In this document: one piece after another, positions 17,843 through 26,033 of the stretch
Layout of the letters: the number at the start of each line of letters is the position of its first letter
How positions within the stretch are numbered: position 1 is the stretch's first letter
NCBI RefSeq assembly: GCF_014698115.1
Contig: NZ_JACJSJ010000029.1
Location: 1-64,000 of the forward strand
Direction: 5' to 3'
Source of the DNA: Nostoc sp. FACHB-973
Lineage (GTDB): Bacteria > Cyanobacteriota > Cyanobacteriia > Cyanobacteriales > Nostocaceae
DNA length: 64,000 nt
Position numbers and translations under genes: made by a program
Notes under the pieces: model-generated
Databases searched by the model: none
Told to the model about the DNA's origin: nothing
Seen by the model: only the letters and a program-made list of their open reading frames with translations

Positions 17843-18179
17843 TGTGTATTTTAATCGGTGATTTTTATCTGCGCCCACATACACAACGTAGGGGCACGGC
17901 ATTGCCGTGCCCTCCAACCCATCTGTCATCTCAACAACAAACAATATTGTTTTACACAGTGCGTATTACTACTCATTGATTCTTATCTACGCCTATATCA
18001 ACGTAGGGGCACGGCATTGCCGTGCCCTCCAACCCATCTGTCATCTCAACGACAAACAATATTGTTTTGCACAGTGCGTATTACATTTGAATAATACTAA
18101 TTCCTCTACGGGAAATTACAAATAAAATCTTGGCGGCGGTGAACAGTTCTCTCAGGGCACAACATTGTTGTGCCCCTAC
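17843..18179. repeat. RAYT-flanking repeat block, right copy
   Basis: Right-hand counterpart of 16836-17160. Module A occurs twice in tandem, complete at 17843-17969 and shortened at about 17975-18082; each has the REP arms GGGGCACGGCA and TGCCGTGCCC. Module D follows at about 18087-18179 and ends in the palindrome at 18154-18179. All are in the same orientation as on the left, so the RAYT gene lies between direct repeats of over 200 bp. No gene is supported. Confidence 0.85.
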
Positions 18180-18286
18180 GCCAGATATTTGTGGTAGCTT
18201 GAGTTTGCAGGTTTGTGAAGATGGGATGCTAAGGAAAATATTTGCCCTGTAATCACCATCATTCACCCTTGGAACTCGGTTGTTGC

Positions 18287-18496
18287 AGTTCTGAACAAGA
18301 ATGTTTTCGTTTTGAGCAGGAACGTTTTAGTTCTGAACAAGAACGTTTTCGTTTTGAGCAGGAACGTTTTCGTTTTGAACAGGAACGTTTTCGTTTTGAA
18401 CAGGAACGTTTTAGTTCTGAACAGGAACGTTTTCGTTTTAAACAGGAATGTTTTCGTTTTGAACAGGAACGTTTTCGTCTTGAACAGGAAGTTTCT
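18287..18496. repeat. 21-bp minisatellite, ten units
   Basis: Ten tandem 21-bp units of the type CGTTTTGAACAGGAACGTTT, alternating in places with AGTTCTGAACAGGAACGTTT. Because 21 is divisible by three and the unit lacks stops, several frames on both strands stay open (for example repeated FRFEQER, NVFVLNR or KTKTFLF peptides). No start with a ribosome-binding site or flanking domain supports translation, so this is recorded as a repeat. It lies 77 bp beyond the end of the caspase-WD40 gene. Confidence 0.9.
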
Positions 18497-18572
18497 AGTT
18501 TTGGAGGTGAAAAGCGGAGTTCTGAGCCTCAGCATTGGAGATTAGAGGTTTATTTTTCCTGTTTTCTTCTCA

Positions 18573-21500
18573 TTAATCCCCGCTTTTATCTGCTTCTTTA
18601 CTCCAAACATATTTACGGCAGACTTCGCAAGCGGCTTTTGCCTCCTCTGTTTGCGGGTTGGTGAAGATGGGATGATTACGCAACCTGTCGCAACAGACTT
18701 GCAACCATCGTTGCCAGCTACCACGCCACAACCGCACAGTGCCGTAATCATCGCCACTAACAATTGTCTGTTTGTCGGGGCTAATCGCAACAAATATGAC
18801 ACGAGTCTTATGGCCAAGGAAGGGTTCAGCCAGGGGACGACCTTGGAAATCCCACAACCGTACTGTACCGTCATGACCGCCACTGACAATTGTCTGCCCA
18901 TCCACGCTAATGGCGACAGAATTAACCCAATCCTCATGACCACGGAAGGGTTCAGCTAGGAGATGACCTTGGAAATCCCACAACCTCACCGTGCCGTCAC
19001 CACCACCACTGACAATTGTCTGCCCATCGGAGCTAATAGCTAAAGACACGACACCACCCTCATAGCCACGGGAGGGTTCAAGCAGGGGATGACCTTGGAG
19101 ATTCCATAACTGTAAGGTGCCGTCATAAGCACCACTGAGAATTGTCTGCCCATCCGGGCTAATGGCAACACAATTGACACCATCCCCATCGCCACGGAAG
19201 GGTTCAGCTAGGGGATAACCTTGACGGTTCCACAACCGCACCATGCGGTCATCACCACCACTGACAATTGTCTGTCCATCTGAGCTAATGGCAACAGACC
19301 TCACAATTCTCTCATGGCCAACGAAGGGTTCAGCCAGGGGATGACCTTGGAGGTTCCACAACTGCACCGTGCCGTCACTACTACCACTAACAATTGTCTG
19401 CCCATCGGCGCTAATGGCGACACAATGGACATTACTCTCATGGTTAACTAAAGCTTCAGCCAGGGAATGCCCTTGGTAATCCCACAACTGCACCGTGCCG
19501 TCAATACCGCCGGTGACAATCTGCTGGCCGTCTGCGCTAATTGCGACAGACAAGACACCACCCTCATGGCTACGGAATAGTTCACCCAAGGCATAACCTT
19601 GGATGTCCCACAACCGCACTGTGCCGTCAATACCGCCGCTGACAATCTGTTGGCCATCTGGGCTAATGGCGACAGAATAGACATTACTCTCATGACCACG
19701 CAATGGTTCACCCAAGGGATTACCATAGCGATCCCACAATCGCACTGTACCGTCATAGCCACCACTAACAATTGTCTCCCCATCTGAGCTAATGGCGACG
19801 GAATCGACATAAGCCTCATCAGCACGGAAGGCTTTACTCAGGGTATTACCATTACCTTCGATGCTCCAGAACTTTACCGTGCCGTCGTAACCACCACTAA
19901 AAATTGTCTTTCCATCTGAGCTAATGGCGACAGACGCATTACCCGGACCACGGAAGGGTTCAGCTAGAGGATGACCTTGGAGGTTCCACAATCGCACCGT
20001 GCCGTCATAACCACCACTAACAATTGTCTGCCCATCTCGGCTAATGGCAACAGACTTGACTTCACCTTCATGCCCACGGAAGGGTTCAGCTAAGGGATGA
20101 CCTTGGAGGTTCCACAACCGCACCGTGCCGTCTTGACCACCACTGACAATTGTCTGCCCATCTCGGCTAATGGCAACAGACTTGACTTCACCCTCATGCC
20201 CACGGAATGGTTCAGCTGGGGAATGACCCTGGAAGTTCCACAGCCTTACCGTGCCGTCAATACCGCCGCTGACAATTGTCTGCCCATCGGCGCTAATGGC
20301 GACAGAATTGACATTATTCTCATGCCCAAAGAAGGGTTCAGCTAGGGGATGACCTTGGAAGTTCCACAACCGCACCGTTCCGTCAGTACCGCCACTGACA
20401 ATTGTCTGCCCATCGGCGCTAATGGCGACAGAATTAACACCATACTCATGCCCAAAGAAGGGAATAGAGACTCTTACTTTATTCATCACCCGATTCAAGC
20501 TGCTCTGAACTGGTGTCAGAATGTGCTGAGGTAATTTATCCTCATTTTCACCCATTGCCTGAATTCCCAGAACTAGAGCATTGAGGGGTTGGACGGAAAC
20601 TAAATACTCTACCCTAGCCGCCTTTTCTCGCAGTTGGGATTCAGTGAGCGCCCTTTCCAATTGGGCAATGCGGTCTTTTTCATGGACATCACTGCGTTTG
20701 TAAAAATCCTCATCTTCCTGGGGTGATTGTAAATGGGGCTGCAATTGTTGCCAGCTATCCCTCACTTCCGCCAGCAATCCCCCTTGCATCAAATATTTGT
20801 CATCCTGCCTTTTATTCAACCATTCCCGCCGAGTATCTTCTAAGCGATCGCTCAACCGCCGCAAATCTCGATCTTTTTGTCGCCACTGAGCAAACTGCTG
20901 CCAACCTTCAATTAAAGCTTCATGGGCTAAATCAATCCAGGCTTCTCCCTTTTCATCTTTCCCTGTAACCAACAAGCGTCCCTTAACTAATCCCGCTTCA
21001 CCATCTAGCAACTCACTAAGTTCTTGCTGTTGATTGACATCATCACCTGCAATATTTAATAGTGTGGCTTTTGGTTGGCGCTGTCGGGTGTCTTTTTCCC
21101 CCTCTCCCGTTCGCACTAAGCGCAGAAAAATTCGCTCAATCCATTCTTTTTCCTGCTGAGTGCGTTTGCCTTCTTCCGTTGGTGATTCCTCCTCAAAATC
21201 TTGGTGAAGATAAACTTTTTCTGCATGGAGATTCAACGCCCCTGTTAATTCTCCCAACTTTTCATATTCTTCTAGGGTGAGTTGATGTTTTTTTTGGTCG
21301 CGTTTGTCCCAGAGTTTAGTTAAAGCAAACTCCAACAGAGGTAAAAACCCTGGTTCTTGTTTCACATCTTTGAGAATTTCCGCTAGTAGCTCTGGTAAAA
21401 CATCATAGCCCTGAAGTTTGGCTGGTTTGGCGATCGTGTCTTTTAAATCAACTCCGGCTAAAGGCTGCATAAAAACTGCCTGGGTTTGAATTAACTGAGT

Positions 21501-22841
21501 CAGCGAGGGATATTGCAAACAGGGTTCGAGAAAATCCGCTCGCATGGTAATCACAACTGCTAACCGCGAATCGGTAATCTCTACTACCTGAGTCAATAAG
21601 TCAATAAATCTTTGCCGTTCTTTTAGATTTGCACAAACTGTAAATACTTCCTCAAATTGATCCACCACTAGCAAAAGTTTTGCTGAATCAGGGAGATTTT
21701 TGAGAAGTTTTGCTGAATCAAGGAGATTTTTGAGAATTGTGGATAAACTATTCTGCTCATTGTCAATCAAATCCTTCAGTTGCTTCTCTTTTTTAGCTCC
21801 TGTAAAAAATTGTTTAAAAGCTCCACGCAAATTATTTAAAGGTTCAAATCCTGGTGTAATTGGTTCTAAAACTTGCCACTCACTCTCATCTAATTGTGGA
21901 ATCAAACCCGCCCGCACTACTGAAGATTTACCACTCCCCGACGCGCCAATGATGGGGACAAATTTAGCCAAGTCGAGTTTCTGTTGAATATCATTAACTA
22001 CTTTTTGACGACCAAAAAAGAATTTTGCGTGTTGCTTGTCAAAAGCTTCTAAGCCCCGATAGGGACATTCTTCCAGCACTTCTGTAATAACTACTAATTT
22101 CTTGGGTGGATACCAAACCAAAGGAATTGACCTACCACCGCCCATGTAAATTGGTTCTTGTCCGCTTTGCTTGAGTTCCCGTGAAACGAAGCTCATCAAG
22201 TCATTGACATTAATTTCCCCGGTAGCTTCATCAGCTTTATCTTCAGCAAGTCCTTTGAGAATTGCTTTGGTGAAAATTCCACCTTCGGCATCTTCACGAG
22301 CCCTTTCCAAAGCACGAGAGGCTGTAATTAAGCTGTAGTCTTGTTTGCTATTGAATACGGAGAAACCAGACTTGATAAAACTCCTCTCTAATAAAGACCC
22401 GGCATAGCAGCAGTCCAGCAATATCACCAAGCTGCTGAGTTGAGATTTCCCGATTAAAGTGTTGAGGTCATCAAAGGCGATCGCATTTTGTCCATCGATT
22501 TTGTTACAATCCGATGTTGCCAAATACCCTTTCGCTTCACCTGTCAGGCTTGGTGCTTCAAATCCATGCCCAGCAAAATAAATTAATGCTTCCGCACCTT
22601 TGGCCTTTTCTAACAAAAATATTCTCAGTGCTTGTCCCAGTTCCTTACCAGTTAACTTTTTATCTGGTGTAATCTCCCAGCGATTCTCACTCTCGATTAA
22701 CTTGCCAGGTAAAGGCTGAACCTCAAACCGACCTTGTTCGCGCAGCAGTTTGGCAATTTGTTGTGCATCATTGACAGCCTTTAGTAGGTTGGGGAAATTG
22801 TCATACTTAGCAATTCCCAGCACCAGCGCATATCTAGCCAT
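18573..22841 (-). CDS. Caspase-like protease / nSTAND NTPase / WD40 double-propeller protein
   Basis: A 1422-residue signalling protein. Residues 1-245 form a caspase-like (peptidase C14, metacaspase-type) domain: MARYALVLGIAKYDNFPNLL, catalytic His92 in YFAGHGFE and Cys145 in ILLDCCYAGS. A linker ECPYRGLEAFDKQHAKFFFG leads into a STAND NTPase of nSTAND1 type (about 255-700) with P-loop IGASGSGKSSVVRAG and Walker B LLLVVDQFEEVF. After a helical, Arg/Glu-rich linker, 14 WD40 repeats of about 41 residues (about 800-1375) fit two seven-bladed propellers. Expected mode: ligand sensed by WD40, NTPase oligomerises, protease fires. A 10-residue duplication sits just before Walker B. The Trypco1-like gene is divergent, 69 bp away. 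Such proteins are linked to regulated cell death; the substrate is unknown. Confidence 0.93.
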   Translation of the reverse strand: MARYALVLGIAKYDNFPNLLKAVNDAQQIAKLLREQGRFEVQPLPGKLIESENRWEITPDKKLTGKELGQALRIFLLEKAKGAEALIYFAGHGFEAPSLTGEAKGYLATSDCNKIDGQNAIAFDDLNTLIGKSQLSSLVILLDCCYAGSLLERSFIKSGFSVFNSKQDYSLITASRALERAREDAEGGIFTKAILKGLAEDKADEATGEINVNDLMSFVSRELKQSGQEPIYMGGGRSIPLVWYPPKKLVVITEVLEECPYRGLEAFDKQHAKFFFGRQKVVNDIQQKLDLAKFVPIIGASGSGKSSVVRAGLIPQLDESEWQVLEPITPGFEPLNNLRGAFKQFFTGAKKEKQLKDLIDNEQNSLSTILKNLLDSAKLLKNLPDSAKLLLVVDQFEEVFTVCANLKERQRFIDLLTQVVEITDSRLAVVITMRADFLEPCLQYPSLTQLIQTQAVFMQPLAGVDLKDTIAKPAKLQGYDVLPELLAEILKDVKQEPGFLPLLEFALTKLWDKRDQKKHQLTLEEYEKLGELTGALNLHAEKVYLHQDFEEESPTEEGKRTQQEKEWIERIFLRLVRTGEGEKDTRQRQPKATLLNIAGDDVNQQQELSELLDGEAGLVKGRLLVTGKDEKGEAWIDLAHEALIEGWQQFAQWRQKDRDLRRLSDRLEDTRREWLNKRQDDKYLMQGGLLAEVRDSWQQLQPHLQSPQEDEDFYKRSDVHEKDRIAQLERALTESQLREKAARVEYLVSVQPLNALVLGIQAMGENEDKLPQHILTPVQSSLNRVMNKVRVSIPFFGHEYGVNSVAISADGQTIVSGGTDGTVRLWNFQGHPLAEPFFGHENNVNSVAISADGQTIVSGGIDGTVRLWNFQGHSPAEPFRGHEGEVKSVAISRDGQTIVSGGQDGTVRLWNLQGHPLAEPFRGHEGEVKSVAISRDGQTIVSGGYDGTVRLWNLQGHPLAEPFRGPGNASVAISSDGKTIFSGGYDGTVKFWSIEGNGNTLSKAFRADEAYVDSVAISSDGETIVSGGYDGTVRLWDRYGNPLGEPLRGHESNVYSVAISPDGQQIVSGGIDGTVRLWDIQGYALGELFRSHEGGVLSVAISADGQQIVTGGIDGTVQLWDYQGHSLAEALVNHESNVHCVAISADGQTIVSGSSDGTVQLWNLQGHPLAEPFVGHERIVRSVAISSDGQTIVSGGDDRMVRLWNRQGYPLAEPFRGDGDGVNCVAISPDGQTILSGAYDGTLQLWNLQGHPLLEPSRGYEGGVVSLAISSDGQTIVSGGGDGTVRLWDFQGHLLAEPFRGHEDWVNSVAISVDGQTIVSGGHDGTVRLWDFQGRPLAEPFLGHKTRVIFVAISPDKQTIVSGDDYGTVRLWRGSWQRWLQVCCDRLRNHPIFTNPQTEEAKAACEVCRKYVWSKEADKSGD
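21676..21735. repeat. 30-bp tandem duplication in the STAND NTPase coding region
   Basis: Two adjacent 30-bp copies (AGTTTTGCTGAATCAGGGAG..., differing by a single G/A) that duplicate ten residues, DSAKLLKNLP/DSAKLLLVVD, immediately before the Walker B strand. The frame is kept. Confidence 0.85.
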
Positions 22842-22910
22842 ATAATATAACTTGGCATCCGTTTTTACATGAATTTACTAAGAATAACTTAAAAATTAAG
22901 TGAGGCTATT

Positions 22911-23246
22911 GTGTCAGAAGTACAACGTTTAATCATCAAAGAAGACGATGAAGAGTACGAAATATACGTAGAATCAAATACTGCCCCTGAGGTTCCAGAA
23001 GAAGAGGAACCGGGATACCGTGATGGTTTACCCACGCTGAACATTCAGGAATTTCAGGGCAAGATTCGTAATTATGCCAAGTTAGCTGTTGGTGCATTCA
23101 AGAATTTACCTGACGCTGAGGAGGTAACAGTTAAGTTTGGCATTAAGCTGGGTGGTAAAACTGGCATTCCGTTTTTGACTGAAGGTTCGGCGGAGAGTAA
23201 TTTTGAAATTGAGGTTAAGTATAAGTTTCCAGAGAAGAACCCATAA
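22911..23246 (+). CDS. Trypco1-like (CU044_2847 family) protein
   Basis: A 111-residue protein from a GTG start at 22911. The acidic, flexible first 40 residues (DDEEYEIYVES...PEEEEPGY) precede a compact domain with the pattern AKLAVGAFKNLPDAEEVTVKFGIKLGGKTGIPFLTEGSAESNFEIEVKYKF. That EVTVKFGIKLGGK...GSAESNFEIEVKYK shape matches the trypsin-co-occurring domain Trypco1 (CU044_2847 family), described from bacterial conflict systems next to caspase or trypsin effectors and STAND NTPases. Its position, divergent from the caspase-STAND-WD40 gene across 69 bp, agrees with that. It may be an adaptor or a regulated substrate; this is inference. Confidence 0.75.
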   Translation: MSEVQRLIIKEDDEEYEIYVESNTAPEVPEEEEPGYRDGLPTLNIQEFQGKIRNYAKLAVGAFKNLPDAEEVTVKFGIKLGGKTGIPFLTEGSAESNFEIEVKYKFPEKNP

Positions 23247-23261
23247 ATAGCAGATGTATGT

Positions 23262-23289
23262 GTAGGGTAGCACAGCTGTGCTACCCTAC
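23262..23289. repeat. REP-like palindrome, GTAGGGTAGCACAGC family, copy 2
   Basis: Perfect 28-bp palindrome identical to 253-280, 15 bp after the Trypco1-like gene and before the convergent kinase gene. It could double as a bidirectional transcript end, though no U run follows. Confidence 0.85.
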
Positions 23290-23346
23290 TGTATGTTTTA
23301 ATTCCCTGAAAATTACTGTAAACAACTTGGTAAAGCAACTTTGATA

Positions 23347-25278
23347 TTACAAACTACCTTTAGGAGTTTCTGTGGCATTGGGACTTTCTGTGGTGCCAGG
23401 TTGTTTAGTATTAGAAACTTCTTTTGTGGGATTCTTCTGATTACCTTGATTGTCTAATTTCGGTAGTACTTGTTTGGCTATATTTTCAGCGGCTTGTTGA
23501 AATAATGGTTCTATTTTCTTTCGCCAATATTGAGTATTGGGCAACTTTTCGGGATGGTTTTTATAATCTAAAACTTTATCCCATTTTCCATCATCTATTG
23601 CTTTGTTGATCTCATTAGATAACGCCTCTGCCTTAGCCCAATCTTCTTGCCACTGGGCGATGACTTTGCGCGTTTCTTGGATATCAGAGGCAGCATTTGC
23701 CGGAATGGATTTTAAAAGTGCGATCGCTCCAACTATATCTCCTGATTCATACTTTTTTTGTGCTTGTTCTAAAACCTTGGCACTATTATCACTAGGCTGG
23801 GATTGTTCTGATTTTCCACTACCGATAGTTGAGGCTTTTGATTTGTCTGATGATGAACTTACTACATCCTTAGATTTTGCTTTTGGCTGGGGAATTGGTC
23901 GAGTAGTAATTAAGGTACTATCATCTATTGTCTTAGTTGCAATGCCTTTTTCCCGCAGACAAGAAGCCCATTCTCCTTTATTGGCTATCACATCCGAGTG
24001 TGCCCAAGCCAAACGTCCAGATTTGAGTTTAACTTCTACCCAACCTCGTTTTGTTTGCTTGCCAGTCACCTCGAAGTTGGTATTATTACCAACAGTTTGC
24101 ACAATATTACTAGAATTGATCGAACTTGGTTCAGAACGAATATTAGAATTTCCTACGACAACAGCCGAGCATTTATTTGCTAAAGCAGTATCATTACCTG
24201 TAAAATTAGCAGCTAAATTTTTCAAATTTGGATATACATTTGCTACTAAAGCAGCAGCACCACCCGCCAACAATATGCCAATTAATATTGGCCATGGGTC
24301 GGATTTGCTAGAGTTCTGACGCACAGGTTTAGGTGGGACAGGATTTGGTGGTGCAACTGCAAGAGTTTGCTGGCGAGATACTGCTTGGGGTCGGGATTTA
24401 GTTCCTTGGTAGCTGGAATTTTTTGCAGATTCTTGAAGTTCGGAAAGTGCGGCTACAGGATTAATTGCGTCTTTACATGCTTGCAGTGCTTCTGTGGCGC
24501 TTTGGTAGCGGTCTTTGAAGTGATAGCGCACCATCTTAGTCAATACTGCTGCTAGGTGATGGTTCACAGTTACTGAATGACGCCAGATGATTTCCCCAGT
24601 TTCTGGGTCTTCTTGCAATTCTGTTGCTGGTAATCCTGTTAATGCTTGAATGGCAATGATTCCAAGGGAATAAATATCGCTGTTGGGACGGGGTTTACCT
24701 TGCCCTTGTTCTGTGGGCATATAGCCAGGAGTGCCAATAACCACTGTGGCAGAAGGTTGCCCGCCAGCTGTTACCATTTGGGTACGCAGTTGCTTTACTG
24801 CCCCAAAATCTACTAAAACGAATTTATTATCTGAGGCGCGACGAATGATATTATCTGGTTTAATGTCGCGGTGAATCACGCCTTGGCGATGGACAAATTC
24901 TAGAATCTCCAGAACTTCCTGCAACAGTTGAATTACTTGGCTTTCACTCCAGCGCTTACCAGGTAAAAGTTCCTCAGCGAGGGTATGCCCTTCAATATAT
25001 TCTTGTACTAAATAGAATTCTTGGTTTTCGTCAAAATAAGCCAGTAGCCTGGGTATCTGGTCATGGTGACCCAGTTTTTCTAAGGTTTCGGCTTCGCTGT
25101 TGAACAGACGCTTAGCTGTAGCAAAAACTCTGGGGTCAGTTCCGGGTTTGAGGTGCTTGACAACGCAAATAGGGTTACCTGGCCGCCTAGTATCTTCCGC
25201 AATATAGGTTTGACCAAATCCTCCCGTAGCGAGGACTCGAATTATTTGGTAACGATGGTCTAGTAGCTTGCCTATCAT
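23347..25278 (-). CDS. Serine/threonine protein kinase with membrane anchor and SH3 domain
   Basis: A 643-residue Hanks-type kinase. Kinase domain 1-275: glycine loop ATGGFGQTYIAED, lysine in CVVKHLKP, HRDIKPDNII and LVDFGAVKQL, so all catalytic residues are present. A Pro/Ser-rich linker precedes a transmembrane helix (WPILIGILLAGGAAALVANV, about 328-347), placing the kinase in the cytoplasm and the rest outside. Residues about 365-435 form a bacterial SH3 domain (SNIRSEPSSINSSNIVQTV...GWVEVKLKSGRLAWAHSDVI), then a Ser-rich spacer and a helical C-terminus. A strong GGGGAGGGAATATG supports the start. It lies between the Trypco1-like and dynamin-like genes. Confidence 0.93.
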   Translation of the reverse strand: MIGKLLDHRYQIIRVLATGGFGQTYIAEDTRRPGNPICVVKHLKPGTDPRVFATAKRLFNSEAETLEKLGHHDQIPRLLAYFDENQEFYLVQEYIEGHTLAEELLPGKRWSESQVIQLLQEVLEILEFVHRQGVIHRDIKPDNIIRRASDNKFVLVDFGAVKQLRTQMVTAGGQPSATVVIGTPGYMPTEQGQGKPRPNSDIYSLGIIAIQALTGLPATELQEDPETGEIIWRHSVTVNHHLAAVLTKMVRYHFKDRYQSATEALQACKDAINPVAALSELQESAKNSSYQGTKSRPQAVSRQQTLAVAPPNPVPPKPVRQNSSKSDPWPILIGILLAGGAAALVANVYPNLKNLAANFTGNDTALANKCSAVVVGNSNIRSEPSSINSSNIVQTVGNNTNFEVTGKQTKRGWVEVKLKSGRLAWAHSDVIANKGEWASCLREKGIATKTIDDSTLITTRPIPQPKAKSKDVVSSSSDKSKASTIGSGKSEQSQPSDNSAKVLEQAQKKYESGDIVGAIALLKSIPANAASDIQETRKVIAQWQEDWAKAEALSNEINKAIDDGKWDKVLDYKNHPEKLPNTQYWRKKIEPLFQQAAENIAKQVLPKLDNQGNQKNPTKEVSNTKQPGTTESPNATETPKGSL

Positions 25279-25441
25279 ATTCCCTCCCCAGAGTTATCAC
25301 CTAATTTTTCCGCTAGTAATAAATATCTCCAAATTTTCTTCAATGAAATCCGCTATCTTGAGAAAAGATTTAGATTAAAAACGCAGCTTTTTAATAAACG
25401 CAGACTGTTTATTTCTCTTTTAGTGCCCCTGTTTACTACCA

Positions 25442-25930
25442 ATGCCACCTAAAATAACAAACTCAGTTGCATGGCAGCAGGCTGAAATCCTCATGCAACC
25501 TGCTTTCATTCGCGTTATCGACAATCTCCGCAAACAGCTTGATGAGTCTTCTTGGACGGGAACTTACCATGATGTTTTGATTTGGCCGCCTAACACCACT
25601 GATGAAATCAAGGCATTGGTGACTGAACTGTTGCAAACAATGGAAACTGCAACGCCCGAAGAAGCAGATGAAATCAGACAGACTCTGGCTCGTCTGCCGA
25701 TGCCCCATCCAGGATATCATTTACTTTTGCAGCGTCAACAGCAACAAGCAAGTATCGATTTGTGGGAATTGTGCTATCAAGTGTGTTTTATTGAATACAA
25801 ATCAGAGAAAGAAGCGGCTAATATTGATACTAGTTTAATTGATGAACTCGGTGAAGTGGATTGGCTGCGTTTGGATGCTAAGGCAAAGGAGTTAGTTGAA
25901 GAGGCCTTTGCTAGTTTACCTGAGAGTTGA
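25442..25930 (+). CDS. Conserved-type hypothetical protein
   Basis: A 162-residue soluble, acidic protein, mostly helical by eye. WQQAEILMQPAFIRVIDNLRKQLDESSWTGTYHDVLIWP opens it, and LWELCYQVCFIEYKSEKEAANIDTSLIDELGEVDWLRLDAKAKELVEEAF closes it. I recall similar cyanobacterial proteins of unknown function but cannot name a domain. There is no signal peptide, membrane helix or nucleotide-binding motif. The base composition and codon use are like those of its neighbours. It is divergent from the kinase and convergent with the dynamin gene, so it forms its own transcription unit. Confidence 0.75.
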   Translation: MPPKITNSVAWQQAEILMQPAFIRVIDNLRKQLDESSWTGTYHDVLIWPPNTTDEIKALVTELLQTMETATPEEADEIRQTLARLPMPHPGYHLLLQRQQQQASIDLWELCYQVCFIEYKSEKEAANIDTSLIDELGEVDWLRLDAKAKELVEEAFASLPES

Positions 25931-25966
25931 AGTCCTGAAAATATAAATTCTGGGACTGTACGAACA

Positions 25967-25986
25967 AAGCCCACCTGCGTGGGCTT
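25967..25986 (+). terminator. Hairpin after the 162-residue gene
   Basis: AAGCCC-ACCTGCGT-GGGCTT forms a short hairpin 36 bp after the stop, between convergent genes. No clear U run follows, so terminator function is tentative; it may also be a dispersed repeat. Confidence 0.4.
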
Positions 25987-26033
25987 ATGAGGTAAAGCTT
26001 TGTTAGCCTGTTTGGGTTAAGAAAGTCGAATGT

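Noticed and set aside
18287-18496. Possible CRISPR array
   Set aside because: Units are directly adjacent with no unique spacers, and no cas genes occur in the window.
18242-18664. Long open frames on both strands across the 21-bp repeat
   Set aside because: They are open only because the unit length is a multiple of three and lacks stops; there is no ribosome-binding site, domain or conserved flank.
18651-20534. Plus-strand frames repeating NCLPI-GANGDRI-type peptides
   Set aside because: They are the antisense of the WD40 repeats and inherit their periodicity.
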